From Picochlorum sp. 'celeri' (taxonomy: Eukaryota > Chlorophyta > Trebouxiophyceae): a stretch of 64,000 bases of DNA. Position numbers and translations under genes: made by a program. Below the pieces are notes generated by a model that was not told the DNA's origin, did no database searches, and worked only from the letters and a program-made list of their open reading frames with translations. Position 1 is the first letter of the stretch; each line of letters opens with the position of its first letter. The stretch spans positions 62,001-126,000 of the forward strand of contig JAACMV010000019.1 of NCBI GenBank assembly GCA_010909725.1, written 5' to 3'. Shown piece by piece: positions 42,931 to 53,009 of the stretch.

Positions 42931-43506
42931 TACTGTACTACCAAAAGGGCGTATCGCCCATATATTTGCCATGCGTGCACCCATGCACCAGCATGCAATT
43001 CATGATTTGCCACGTGTTCAATAATCCATGGTTTTCTTGGAAGACTCGAACAGGTGGAAAAGTACTCTGTGATGAAGATGACGATTGCAGAGATTTGCAT
43101 ACACGATTTCCTGCCAATGAGCATGTCATATTGAAAGAATATATCACGTGTACCAATTTTTCATTCGTTTAGCTACAATCTATTGTCAAATCCTGACGTG
43201 TACTGCTGTCAGACCCAACCGTAGGTACTTGCGCTGACGTCAGAAGCATCCAGAAATCAACACTCATTTGAAGCCAGCGCAGCATTGTTGAGTGGCGACT
43301 TCTAAATCTATCAGATTCTTCAGCGATTTGTATCCAAATTGCAAGGATTTGTTCACATTGTGAAGAAAATCTGAGGTGAACTCTTGGACGGCGCGATACC
43401 AGGGTTGCTTCCAAGTAGTGCCAGGATCGTATTTACAGCGCCAAAGGCATTCAAATTTTTCGAACAACACGTATAATAGTTACAGATTCAAGCGCGAGGG
43501 TGGAGA
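42931..43506. other. intergenic region
   Basis: 576 nt between the methyltransferase and the next plus-strand gene. A minus-strand frame at 43264-43470 begins at GTG and has no family marks. CACGTG occurs at 43145-43150. No gene supported. Confidence 0.5.
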
Positions 43507-44571
43507 ATGCGTTTGCCGTCGTTGATGAAAGGTTGCTTTGGGGGAGTTTCTGTCTCTGGCGATGGACGATGTGACGTGTCCCATGACGGTGTCGAGGTAC
43601 ATTCCAAATCTCGATCATTCCAGAGGATTCGTCTATCGAGGAAGGGCTCGCGGCGTCAGATCATAGAAGCGGAGGAGGAGAAGGCACGGCAGGCGAAACT
43701 GGATGAGGAAGCCATGGCAAAGTATCTGGGGTCAGGGACAGGCATGAAACGAGTCGAGTCGAACACATCCATGTATCGTAGCCAAACTCCAGAGAGAAAG
43801 ACAAAGGACGTGGTGATGATGTTTGATGATGATGGGAATGTGGTGATGAAGGGCAGGAGTGTGAAGGGGTCTGATGCTGAATCGGTACCAAAGTCTGATG
43901 CGAGTGCTCAGGTGTATCGAATGTTGTCAACCCCAGAGAGATCGGATTATGGTCAACGGCAGGAGACGAGCGAGTCGGGGGATGACGTGTCATGGGTGGA
44001 TGGTGAGCAGATTCTACACAGAGTGTACAATCACAGAGTGGAGGAGCCAATCACAGAATCTTGTTTCAAGGAGCTCGCAGAAAATTATGACGGTGATGTT
44101 GTTGGGAGAACCTTGGTCAAAGAGGTTGGAAGTATTCGTAGGAATATGTCATGGAGTCATTTCTCTGAGATTAGTCTGAGAATGCCTTCAACGCAGAGCG
44201 AGAATGCATTTGTCAATAGAAGGCACACCGTTCTGGTCCTCACAAATGAGGACGATTTGGAAGATGATATCAATGAAACCACAGAGGCAAGCGTGGCAGG
44301 CGAATCAAACGGTGGTTCGGTGCACAGAAAGCTATCAAATATTTATGACCACCATCATGTCCACCTCAGTAAACTTCAGGAGCAAATGGGGGATTCGAGC
44401 AAGCCGCCAGAGGATTTGCTAGAGCTGATGGCTCGAAAGGTGTTTACATCCCATGCGTCGCTTGTTGACGTGGAGGAATCTGCCGTGGAGATTGAAGATT
44501 CAGTTGCGACGTCAAACAGCCATGATTTGAGTGAATGCAGTGCCAAGCTACCAAAAATTAAGACAAGGTGA
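43507..44571 (+). CDS. SW-motif protein of unknown function (partner of 36856-37299)
   Basis: 354 aa, single exon, hydrophilic and probably largely disordered. A helical charged stretch lies near residues 50-75 (IIEAEEEKARQAKLDEEAMA). Motifs shared with the small acidic CaaX protein: FDDDGNVVMKGR against DEDGRVVFVMED, and RRNMSWSHFSE against KRNVSWADFSD. A further DDVSWVDGEQILHRV adds a second SW element. Many SxP and RxxS sites suggest phosphorylation. There is no CaaX end here, no TM and no signal peptide. I do not recognise a named family. It is convergent with the F-box/JmjC gene. Confidence 0.6.
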   Translation: MRLPSLMKGCFGGVSVSGDGRCDVSHDGVEVHSKSRSFQRIRLSRKGSRRQIIEAEEEKARQAKLDEEAMAKYLGSGTGMKRVESNTSMYRSQTPERKTKDVVMMFDDDGNVVMKGRSVKGSDAESVPKSDASAQVYRMLSTPERSDYGQRQETSESGDDVSWVDGEQILHRVYNHRVEEPITESCFKELAENYDGDVVGRTLVKEVGSIRRNMSWSHFSEISLRMPSTQSENAFVNRRHTVLVLTNEDDLEDDINETTEASVAGESNGGSVHRKLSNIYDHHHVHLSKLQEQMGDSSKPPEDLLELMARKVFTSHASLVDVEESAVEIEDSVATSNSHDLSECSAKLPKIKTR

Positions 44572-44681
44572 TCACAAGATGAAGAATATGTTACAATGTT
44601 GTTTTACAGTATATACCCACTTGGAGTGTTCATAAATGGAAGAGCAGGCAACGTCCGGTATCCACCTTGTCGATGGACATG

Positions 44682-46213
44682 TCACAAGAATGAGAAGGAG
44701 AAGGACGTCTGCTGCTGTGACTGTGATTCTTTTGTCGAATGAAAACATTTTACTAATTTGTCCTGCAAGAACTTACAAGAATGTCATACATAGTAGAGTA
44801 GAGAGAACAATATCTATGCTTGTTTCAATCAAACATGCTATCCACGCAAACATGTATTCGTACCTGTGTTTCACTTTTGTGACGCTTTTTACGGGACTCT
44901 TCGCGGAGAACTTCTAGCACAGATGGGTGCTTTTCTTCTAGAGCATTTAAAAATCGTGTGTGCAGAGAAATCTTCTCCTCCTCAGTTGCCACACCAGAAA
45001 CAAGAACACTGGCATGTGGAGACTGTAAAAAGTCCAACACATGCTTCAAATTTCTGACACTGACGTAGTTCTGCGTGATCGCACACGTCTCCTCCACGTT
45101 CAGAGCCATATGCCACCATCCACGGGGAACGAAAAGAACCTCGCCTTTTTGGAGCACACATTCCAATGGCTTGAATCCTTCGCAGTCCCGCAAATCATAA
45201 AAGGAAAGCATCCATTCCATCAGCGATACAGGGCTTGAGACATCTGCTCCGTCTTCGCTCTGTCGAACACCAGGTGGTAGAACATCAGGAGGATACATGA
45301 TCCATTTCTTTTTTCCAAAGATGACTGCATTCCAAGCACTCGTGGCATTTGGATCTTTATGAAATGTACTGCCGCTCTTATACGGCCCATAAATTAACCA
45401 TCTATAATCAGGTCGAGCATCTTCGCCGAGAACAGAAAACAAATCGTCTTCAAAGTACTCTGGGACAGAATACGCAGACTTCAACTCGTTGACAGTGTCA
45501 CAAAATGTCTTATCAAACAGATACAATGGATACTCGTCCCTTTGCCGATCACAATACTGTACATACGATGAAAACTTCATCGGCCTATCACCAACAATAA
45601 CATGTTTGTCCCCGAAAACCTGTTCCAAGTACTCTCTGTCCCATGTCCTACATGCTGGCCAGGCACTTGCAACATCAGTCAAAATCACAGGCTTATTACG
45701 TGATTCATATTCTGCTATAAACTCCTCCATAGATAAGCCAGACCTCCTATCAATATTTTCAGTCTCTAGCCATGCCTCGTCTATATCCAATCGCGCGCAC
45801 ATCCAGGGTTGGTAGAGCACATCAGAATACATGTGCTTGACTCGAACTCCATGTTGGGAATACTCCTTCTTCCCCAATATAGACTTGACATACGTTGCCT
45901 TCCATCCCATCTCATGGTACACCCATTGCGTTTCATCATCGCATTGAAGAACGATCCCCTTCCACACATCCTCATGATTCGCAAAACAATAGAATGCTTT
46001 GGAGACGCAGGTAAGCTGTCCTAGTTCTTCAGGACTCAATACATCAAGAAGTTGCAGCAATATCTCATCCCCTAGAGCATGCAATGATCCTAAACCTTTT
46101 GTTCTCGTCGAGTTCTCATCTCCCAGTAAAGAACGGAAATGCTCCGGCTGAACGCCAAGTGGGTGGCCCTGCATCCCTGCATGTCCATGCCCAGTTGCAC
46201 CTGCCGATGCCAT
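44682..46213 (-). CDS. F-box and JmjC domain oxygenase (JMJD6-like)
   Basis: Exons 44864-46213 and 44682-44762 join at phase 0 across a 101-nt intron (donor GTACGA, acceptor TTCTTGCAG); the product has 476 aa ending in a Ser/Gln-rich tail. An F-box lies at about residues 45-90 (LGDEILLQLLDVLSPEELGQ). The JmjC cupin follows: VILTDVASAWPACRTW, then the Fe(II) ligands in GSTFHKDPNATSAWN (His-x-Asp) and RGWWHMALN (His), with KKKWIMYPP between them. Family members hydroxylate lysyl residues or demethylate arginines in histones and splicing factors; the F-box plus JmjC pairing is as in plant JMJ21/JMJ22. The 2-oxoglutarate site looks intact. The HAD gene ends 53 nt from its start. Confidence 0.92.
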
Positions 46214-46266
46214 GTATTCGTTCGTCTTACACCAATGCTATTTTTAGATATTTATTTCAAATTTTT

Positions 46267-47442
46267 TCAATTCATTCGGGAATCCAGAATACTTTTCAAT
46301 CGCCTCCAGGTGAGTCCAGATCCAGCACCGAACCCGTCATAGCTTGAATCCATGGCTGTATACCCTCCTCGAGCTGCAAGGGACGGCGGCACGCCTGCGG
46401 TGTACAAGCCAGCACCTTTCGCAGATTCCATGAGCGCATTGTTCGCCCCAACCAAGGCACTCGACGCCGAACTTGCTCCGTGTGCAGCAATAATAGCTGC
46501 AAAGTATGATGGCGAGACTGGAGCGCCAGCAGTCGCAAATAGGGTTGAATCGACTCTCATGCCAACGCCTCGACTCTGCAAATTAATCGCCCTTACAAAA
46601 GAGCTCGCAGATTGAACCTTTCCTTTCCCCGTGGCTTCCTTTAACAATTGATCGAATGGCATGGGGTCATCCTTGTCCAAGGCCTCTTCTTCTCCAGCGT
46701 CTTCTTCCTGTCCCACATCTCCCTTGACTGCCGATAGGCACTCAATCTTACTCGCCCGATCAGGCCCTAATATATCCAAGACTGCCTCTGCCACACCTTC
46801 TCCAGGTGCCGACGCTGTTGCAGTGAGAAGAACAATATGGACGCCATCCTTGATGGCATCATCGAGAAACTCCTGGACTCCCTCACGTAGAGGAATATCC
46901 CGATCCCGAACAAGCTCATGAAATATACGCTCCTTGGTGGCATATATTTTATCGACAAAATCATTTCTATCTGCGGAACTCAACATGATTGGCCACCCAA
47001 CCATTTCGTAATACGTCTTCACCAGCCCTGGACCGCTAGAATCACCAAACCTCAACAAATCATAATAAATGGGCGCTGACCATTGGCTACAACTATATCC
47101 CATCTCCTCAAATGCCATATTGAAAGCTCTACGATGTCCACTGTTGTGAATATCGACCAAGATACTGTCACATTCGAGGATTATGACCCTAGACCCACCA
47201 CTTGGTTGGAGGTCTGCTGCTTGGGAATCATTCCCAATTCGAGCAGGACCGACAATACCGCGCCTTAGACGCCTTGTATTAGTATTTAAATTATCCTTAT
47301 TTCTGAAAACAACTGCATCTCGCAAGGGTGGGTTTGTGCTTGGAGAAAGAAACCTACTCTTCGAATTCAAAATTGCTGAATGGCCTCGTGGAGGCCTCAG
47401 ACATGCCGTAGAACATGTCGACACCGCTGTTTTATGACTCAT
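46267..47442 (-). CDS. plastid HAD-superfamily protein lacking the nucleophile Asp
   Basis: 391 aa, one exon. Residues 1-80 look like a transit peptide (Ser/Arg/Asn-rich, few acids). The HAD core starts at VIILECDSILVDIHNSGHRRAFNMAF, where the usual DxD of motif I is ECD: the nucleophile position is Glu. Then come IYYDLLRFGDS, YYEMVGWP, PLREGVQEFLDDA and VLLTATASA (motif II Thr). This is the land-plant type with an EVDG-like motif I, so the change is probably old and not a sequencing error. A role as a plain phosphatase is unlikely. The C-terminal part is Ala/Gly/Ser-rich. Confidence 0.82.
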   Translation of the reverse strand: MSHKTAVSTCSTACLRPPRGHSAILNSKSRFLSPSTNPPLRDAVVFRNKDNLNTNTRRLRRGIVGPARIGNDSQAADLQPSGGSRVIILECDSILVDIHNSGHRRAFNMAFEEMGYSCSQWSAPIYYDLLRFGDSSGPGLVKTYYEMVGWPIMLSSADRNDFVDKIYATKERIFHELVRDRDIPLREGVQEFLDDAIKDGVHIVLLTATASAPGEGVAEAVLDILGPDRASKIECLSAVKGDVGQEEDAGEEEALDKDDPMPFDQLLKEATGKGKVQSASSFVRAINLQSRGVGMRVDSTLFATAGAPVSPSYFAAIIAAHGASSASSALVGANNALMESAKGAGLYTAGVPPSLAARGGYTAMDSSYDGFGAGSGLTWRRLKSILDSRMN

Positions 47443-47628
47443 AGTGATTTAAATTTACATTGAGTTCTATTGATTGGTGACCAAGCCACTCTGGGCGAGG
47501 ATGGGATCATCATCGGTCGCTCGGTTTTTTTAATACGGAAGTTTTACGTGTACCTGTAGATGCGCTTCGTGATCCGACGGATATTCACTTTTTTTCTTTC
47601 TTACACACATTTCGATTGCTATATCAGT

Positions 47629-47943
47629 ATGCCGGTCGTTGAATTAAAGGTTGCCATGGCCTGTGGGGTACGTCAGCCATCTAGGTGGATTTTATTGAAT
47701 TGGAACGGATGACAAAACGCGTTGCATAGAGTTGATGTTTCAGCCATGAATTCCGTATATATGCTTGTGTAGGGTTGCTCTGGTGCAGTGGAGCGCGTGT
47801 TGAACAACACTGCAGGGGTGAAGAGTGTGAAGACTGATTTGGAGAGCCAAAAGGTGACTGTTGAGACTGATGATGGTCTAAGTGCGGAGGCTGTGAAAGA
47901 TATTGTGGCAAAGACTGGCAAAGCTACCGCGTTTTGGAGCTGA
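47629..47943 (+). CDS. ATX1: ATX1-type copper chaperone (HMA domain)
   Basis: Exons 47629-47667 and 47773-47943 join at phase 0 across a 105-nt intron (GTACGT...TTGTGTAG); the product has 69 aa. The join falls inside the metal site and completes MACG|GCSGAV, the MxCxxC copper loop of ATX1. The rest fits throughout: VERVLNNTAGVKSVKTD, LESQKVTVE and DIVAKTGKATAFW, with the Lys near the end that stabilises Cu(I). ATX1 carries cytosolic Cu(I) to P1B-type ATPases in the secretory pathway. The first exon is only 39 nt, so automated gene calls may miss it. It converges on the TPR gene with 14 nt between stops. Confidence 0.93.
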
Positions 47944-47957
47944 TCATTACTATTGTT

Positions 47958-49457
47958 CTATATATAGCCCTGTAATTTGGATACAATGTGTGTGGGCATG
48001 TTCTCTTTTGGTACATGCTGTAAAATGTCCTGACATGTATGTGATCGCAGTTTCTCTGTTCTGGTCATCGATTCTCGCGATGATGAATCATTCAAAGGCC
48101 ATATGTCAGGGTTTTCTAACACATCGAGCATGCTTTGGACCAGGATTGCTGGGCTTTCTTGGCCTGTGCAGTCTAATTGTATGCTGACAAGTAGATTCTG
48201 GGCAACCTCGAGTGCAGCATGTTGGACTCTTATTCTCGTATCTTTCTTCTTCTGGGTCATCATTGACTGAAGAGTCTTTTTCGACCATGCCGTCGCTTGC
48301 TGTGCTGCTTTGCATGCGTGTCTCTTGAGGGCCATTGCCTCTGTGTGACCAAGGGATGGGGTTTCTTGTAGTGCTTTGAGGTCAATCTCTGCAACTCGTC
48401 GGAGGCATGCTGAATACGATAAAGGATATTCATCCTTGTGACATTCCCGAATACTGAGTGCCTTATCCATGCATGCCTCTGCATCCTGTGTGCGTCCCTC
48501 CATGGCTCTGTACACCTTGCTCAGTGATTCCCACACCCGCGCATGAGTCTGAAAGTCCTCCTCCGGAGTCACCTCTTGTACTTCTAACAACTGCTTTTCT
48601 GCCTTGTCGGGATGCCCAGAATCCAATAGCATATCTGCGAGCCGTGCTTGCCTCCGCGAGTATGCCATCATGTTGCTTCCAATAGTCTTCAATGCATCCA
48701 CTGCCTTGCTGCCATACTCTATTGCCTTGTCCTGATCACCTTGCATCCAATAGACCTCTGAAAGATGAAAAAGAGTGCTACTTGTTTCTGTGTGACCAGG
48801 CCCGACTGCCGCCAGTTTCACTTGCAGCGACCGTTGATAGTACTCCTCAGCCTTGTCCAAAGCCTGCTGCGCAAGATAAAACCCAGCAATGTTGTGCAGC
48901 GCAAACGCCACGCGAATATCACTCATCCCATAATGCTGCATCAATATTTGAATCGCATCATCGTACAAGGGAGCAGCCTTGTCGTACTGCTTGGTCAACC
49001 TGTACAATTCCGCCAAGTTTTGTTTGGCTGAAGCCACGTGAGGATCATCAGCTCCAAATCCTTTCACTGCCTTTTCAACCGCTTTTTCCAAGTATGCGCG
49101 AGCCTGGTCATACTCTTTCTGTCGAACTAGATCTCTCGCTTGATCCGTATAGACTCTCCATTGCGCCGTGTGGTATTCCTTGGTAGAGTCTTTCTTTTCC
49201 TGTTGCTGCTCCTCCTGGCACTGGGAGGCCTGTGAACTGATGATGACTGCCAGAAAGGCACCACTCGTGCAGTATCCATGCTCCCCATATCTAGTATATG
49301 TGTTATTGCTGCTGAAATCAATCCATCTAGGGTGTTTGGCGATACATGGCAGCACTCTGCAGTGTGTTGTGGGTGCCCACTGCGCCTGTGGAAAAGACAC
49401 AAGAGACTCTTGACGGAGACTCTTGGCTAAGAGTCGCACCAAGCTCCTCCTCATCAT
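47958..49457 (-). CDS. TPR protein (kinesin-light-chain-like repeats), probably mitochondrial
   Basis: 499 aa, one exon. The first about 80 residues carry an Arg-rich amphipathic start (MMRRSLVRLLAKSLRQ) and then a hydrophobic stretch (FLAVIISS), which suggests a mitochondrial presequence, perhaps membrane-anchored. About five TPRs of KLC type follow (QARAYLEKAVEKAVKGFGAD, AAPLYDDAIQILMQHYG, KAEEYYQRSLQVKLAAVGPG, KAIEYGSKAVDALK, EACMDKALSIR). Such repeats bind peptides or partner proteins; TTC19-like and plant KLC-related proteins are possible relatives. The C-terminal 130 residues are helical without recognised motifs. Confidence 0.75.
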   Translation of the reverse strand: MMRRSLVRLLAKSLRQESLVSFPQAQWAPTTHCRVLPCIAKHPRWIDFSSNNTYTRYGEHGYCTSGAFLAVIISSQASQCQEEQQQEKKDSTKEYHTAQWRVYTDQARDLVRQKEYDQARAYLEKAVEKAVKGFGADDPHVASAKQNLAELYRLTKQYDKAAPLYDDAIQILMQHYGMSDIRVAFALHNIAGFYLAQQALDKAEEYYQRSLQVKLAAVGPGHTETSSTLFHLSEVYWMQGDQDKAIEYGSKAVDALKTIGSNMMAYSRRQARLADMLLDSGHPDKAEKQLLEVQEVTPEEDFQTHARVWESLSKVYRAMEGRTQDAEACMDKALSIRECHKDEYPLSYSACLRRVAEIDLKALQETPSLGHTEAMALKRHACKAAQQATAWSKKTLQSMMTQKKKDTRIRVQHAALEVAQNLLVSIQLDCTGQESPAILVQSMLDVLENPDIWPLNDSSSRESMTRTEKLRSHTCQDILQHVPKENMPTHIVSKLQGYI

Positions 49458-49928
49458 TCACAATAGCGTTATAATTGCCAAAAAGGATGGCTCCATGGAT
49501 GCTTCTTTTTGATAATAACGTGAGGCCTAGAACAGCGATCTGCATTACTTGATTCCACGGTACATCCTAGAAATGTGAATTTTTAGACAAATATATACGA
49601 CGTATTCAACCAAGATTCACACAGTTATACCGTATAACTCAGCTATCCCGGGGTGGAAACATCTCTACATCGATACAGTATCTCTGCATGTCGACATGAG
49701 AGAATGGGGATTCAAATGGATGCGTGGTGCTGGGTCATCAGGTGGACGATAGGACAATGTCGTAGACAATTATATTCATGCACATCTAGTAAAGACATAC
49801 ATATATATATATCTGGTACCTGGTTGAGGCAATAGTATCTGTTTAATAAACAGAACAAAAATCCAACGTGTGTCTGTGAAAAGTATTCAAATTCCAGTTG
49901 GGTAACAACGACCTACACAAATTTCATT
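49458..49928. other. intergenic region, divergent promoters
   Basis: 471 nt. A TATATATATAT run at about 49799-49811 and a 17-nt inverted repeat TCTGTTTA-A-TAAACAGA (49838-49854) precede the orphan gene on the plus strand. GTTATA-CCG-TATAAC lies near 49625. No gene seen. Confidence 0.5.
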
Positions 49929-50305
49929 ATGATGACGGATACTAAGAAACAACAAGCCGATACAACTGATGTCAATACTAATGATCAAGTCATCAATAGA
50001 TCACGGAGAGAAGCTGCGAGCTCAATGATCACTTCTGTTGCACACCGTTCTCCAATAGTGTGCAAGTTTGTGGAGTTTCTGGAGCCCTTCACCGGTTCAG
50101 TGGTGATGTATACATTGCGGACAAGGTGAGACAATCAATTGATTACAACTATAGTTGCAACTGTAGACTGAATCTAGTTGAGTTTGGAAAGTTGCGTGGT
50201 TACAGCCAGAGGGAATGTCAGGGCTACACAGTTTGCCGATGCATAGGTGGGCGCAAGGAGTTGGCCAAGATCGGTCATCAATGGGAACACCTGTTTCGTT
50301 CGTGA
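49929..50305 (+). CDS. orphan spliced small protein (candidate)
   Basis: Exons 49929-50125 and 50206-50305 join across an 80-nt intron (donor AAG|GTGAGA, acceptor GGTTACAG) with phases that match, to give 98 aa. I do not recognise the protein. Residues 1-35 are polar (DTKKQQADTTDVNTNDQ...). The middle (SPIVCKFVEFLEPFTGSVVM) is moderately hydrophobic. The end is basic with four Cys in all and closes with HQWEHLFRS. A TATA run lies about 120 nt upstream. Support is the coherent intron and frame only. Confidence 0.35.
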
Positions 50306-50471
50306 AAAAGTCAACCTTCTCCGGAGAATGGATCCATAGAGATATATGTATATAGGGACGCATGCATACATGTATATGAAACGTATTGATTACATAACCT
50401 GCTCATCATCCATGTACAAATTATTGAACTTTCTTCTCAAAGTTCTTCTTTCATTAGGAAGATAGATAAAG

Positions 50472-51389
50472 ATGAAATTGTTTACACTCGTTGCACTGAT
50501 ATGCTGCTTAGGGGCGGTCGTCCGTGCCGGCCACGCTGTTAACAATGGCAGCCGCATTATTGGAGGAGAGCCGATCAAAAAGGGTGATTATCAGGAATTT
50601 GTTGTTTTACAAATTTACTCTACAGAACCGGATGGAGAATATGTCGGTCTTTGTGGCGGGACGTTGATTGCGAAAAACATAATCTTAACTGCCGCTCACT
50701 GCTTCGAGGAGGAACCAGATGAAAAGATCACCGGCGGAACTGCGTACAAGGGAAATATCAGGCACTCAAAGAGAAACGGTTACTCTGCAGACAATGAGAG
50801 CGAGTTCAAGACGTGGGTTCAGCATCCAAAGTACGGAAAAGACGACGGATATGATGTTGCCATTGTTGTGCTCAAGAAGTCCCTGCCAAAACCATTTGCT
50901 ACCCTGGCAAAACCAGGTCAGGATCCTCCAACAGGATCTAAAGTAACTGTCGTTGGATTCGGTGCAAACAATGACTTCATGGAGCCAAGTGATGACGACA
51001 TTGTAAGCGAGGCTGGTGGCACACCAAACAAACTGTACCAAGTAAGACTGACTGTTGGAGAAGCAAACAAGATGCCGTGTCCAAAAGCAGGATATGGACC
51101 TCTTGCAGAACGTTTCACGCCACGTAAGGAGTTGTGCTACTATGGGGACGACTTTTATACTACAGCAGAAGAAAATTACGACTCGAATGGAGGAGTGGGA
51201 ATCAAGAATGACTGCAATGGTGACAGTGGGGGCCCATCATTTTACAAGGGCGTCCAGGTTGGGCTTGTGTCTAGAGGGGGCGAGGGCCTCTGCCAATACA
51301 CTTTCCGATCTCCATACACGTTGCACACAAAAACATCTGCTCATGTATCGTATTTCATCAAGAGAATGTTGAAGAAGTACGGAAAGTGA
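50472..51389 (+). CDS. secreted trypsin-like serine protease (S1)
   Basis: 305 aa with a clear signal peptide (MKLFTLVALICCLGAVVRAG). The activation-like site SRIIGGEPI gives the mature I-I-G-G start. The catalytic triad is in place: His in LTAAHC, Asp in GYDVAIVVL, Ser in CNGDSGGPS. The substrate pocket residue six before the Ser is Asn-region (KNDCNGDSGG), with D at the -6 position, as expected for trypsin-like cleavage after Lys/Arg. An acidic insertion (MEPSDDDIVSEAG) distinguishes it from animal trypsins. It is probably an extracellular digestive or processing protease. No intron. Confidence 0.92.
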   Translation: MKLFTLVALICCLGAVVRAGHAVNNGSRIIGGEPIKKGDYQEFVVLQIYSTEPDGEYVGLCGGTLIAKNIILTAAHCFEEEPDEKITGGTAYKGNIRHSKRNGYSADNESEFKTWVQHPKYGKDDGYDVAIVVLKKSLPKPFATLAKPGQDPPTGSKVTVVGFGANNDFMEPSDDDIVSEAGGTPNKLYQVRLTVGEANKMPCPKAGYGPLAERFTPRKELCYYGDDFYTTAEENYDSNGGVGIKNDCNGDSGGPSFYKGVQVGLVSRGGEGLCQYTFRSPYTLHTKTSAHVSYFIKRMLKKYGK

Positions 51390-51735
51390 GCGTATGAGCC
51401 CTCGGTAGATGATACTCTCGTGATGTGATGCAACAAACAAGGCAGTTCTGTCTCAGTGAGTCAATGCCTGTTGCTCTGTGTATCCTCGTCTATCCAAATC
51501 TTGGAGGATATTCGTCATATATTTTGACTGTAACACTCTCATTGTGTAACAAAATCTGGCATTTGCACTGAATGTAATGTACAATATACATGACCACAAT
51601 CGTGGTCTTCATTTGGGCGCCCCAAACCGGAAAAAAAGACAGCACTACATCTCCATCTGACAGCCACAGAGACTGCATTGTATATTTAGTAACAGATATA
51701 TCATGGTAGATCATGGTGGTATATCTAGCGTATCG
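51390..51735. other. intergenic region
   Basis: 346 nt. It contains an inverted repeat GACCAC-AATC-GTGGTC at 51592-51607. No gene or RNA seen. Confidence 0.5.
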
Positions 51736-52937
51736 ATGACCCAGACTGCGACTGTCTTCGTCTGTGGAGCAGTTGCTGCATGTGCCACATGTGTTGCCTT
51801 AAAGGTGCGGCAATTTTTGACATGCAGCACTCAGGAATAATATCCATACGTCAAATATAAATATATTTCATGCAGATGGTACGGAAGAAGCGATCGGGTC
51901 CTAGAATTGATCATGGGATTCAGGACCTTATAGGCCAGACAAGACTAGTTGAAATGAAGAGCTTGAGTGCCTGTACTGGGTGTCGGATTCTAGGTAAAGC
52001 AGAGTTTATGAATCCAGGCGGGAGTGTGAAGGATCGAGTGGCATTAGAGATATTTCGCCGTGCTCTTGAGGAGGGGCGTTTGAGGACTGGAGGGCTTGTC
52101 TGTGAAGGAACGGTTGGCTCTACTGGAGTCAGCCTTGCCATGCTGGCACCGAGCTTTGGGTGTCGATGTTTTATAGCCATGCCAGATGATGCTGCAGAGG
52201 AAAAAGTGACAATGCTGAAAGCTTTAGGTGCAGAAGTGTGCCGGGTGAGGCCTGTGAGCATTGCTCACCCAGAACACTTTGTGAATGTGGCGAGGAAGAG
52301 GGCAGAGAAGGAGCAGAACGCTATATTCGCGGATCAGTTTGAGAATTTGGCGAATTTTCAGGCTCATTTAATAACAGGTGAAGAAATTTGGGATCAAACT
52401 GGGGGATCTGTAGACGCGTTTGTATCTGGTGCAGGGACTGGAGGGACCATTGCAGGGGTGTCTCGGGTTTTGAAACGGCACAAGCCTTCTGTCCGCGTCT
52501 TCCTCGCCGACCCTCCTGGGAGCGGGTTGTACAATAAAGTGAAGCGTGGTGTCATGTATACTAAAGAAGAGGCAGAGGGGAAACGACTGCGTAATCCGTT
52601 TGATACCATCACAGAGGGTGTGGGGATCAACAGGGTGACCAAAAACTTTGAACAGGCCATTGTTGACGATGCATTCAAAGTATCCGATAGAGAAAGCGTT
52701 GAAATGGCTGCATTCTTACTTCGTCAGGAAGGACTCTTTGTGGGTTCTTCAGCCGCAGTGAATTGCGTCGGCGCTGTCAAGGCTGCACGCATCCTTGGCC
52801 CAGGCCACACAATTGTCACCATGCTGTGCGACGGCGGTCAGCGGCATTTGAGTAAATTTCACAGCCACCAGTACTTAGAAGAATTACATCTACAACCGGA
52901 ATATACTGGAGATGATGTTTTAGAGTTTGTCATGTAG
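51736..52937 (+). CDS. membrane-anchored cysteine synthase-like protein (CYS2/MCY1 type)
   Basis: Exons 51736-51804 and 51876-52937 join at phase 0 across a 71-nt intron (GTGCGG...TCATGCAG); the product has 376 aa. The first exon encodes almost only a hydrophobic helix (TATVFVCGAVAACATCVAL) before a basic stop-transfer (MVRKKRSG). The PLP fold follows: EFMNPGGSVKDRVAL (PLP Lys), EGTVGSTGVSLA in place of TSGNTG, the glycine loop SGAGTGGTIAG, and GLFVGSSAAVN (PLP-phosphate end). The anchor and the TVGSTG loop match the yeast MCY1/fungal CYS2 type, placed at the mitochondrial outer membrane, rather than the O-acetylserine sulfhydrylase of plants. The exact reaction is not settled. Confidence 0.87.
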
Positions 52938-53009
52938 ATAATGAGTACTTTTAAACAGTAGCAACATGTAATCACTCAACATAAAAAGATGTACATTGTA
53001 AAGGATCAT

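Noticed and set aside
43264..43470. 68-codon minus frame upstream of the SW-motif gene
   Set aside because: Starts at GTG, no family marks, no splice partner found.
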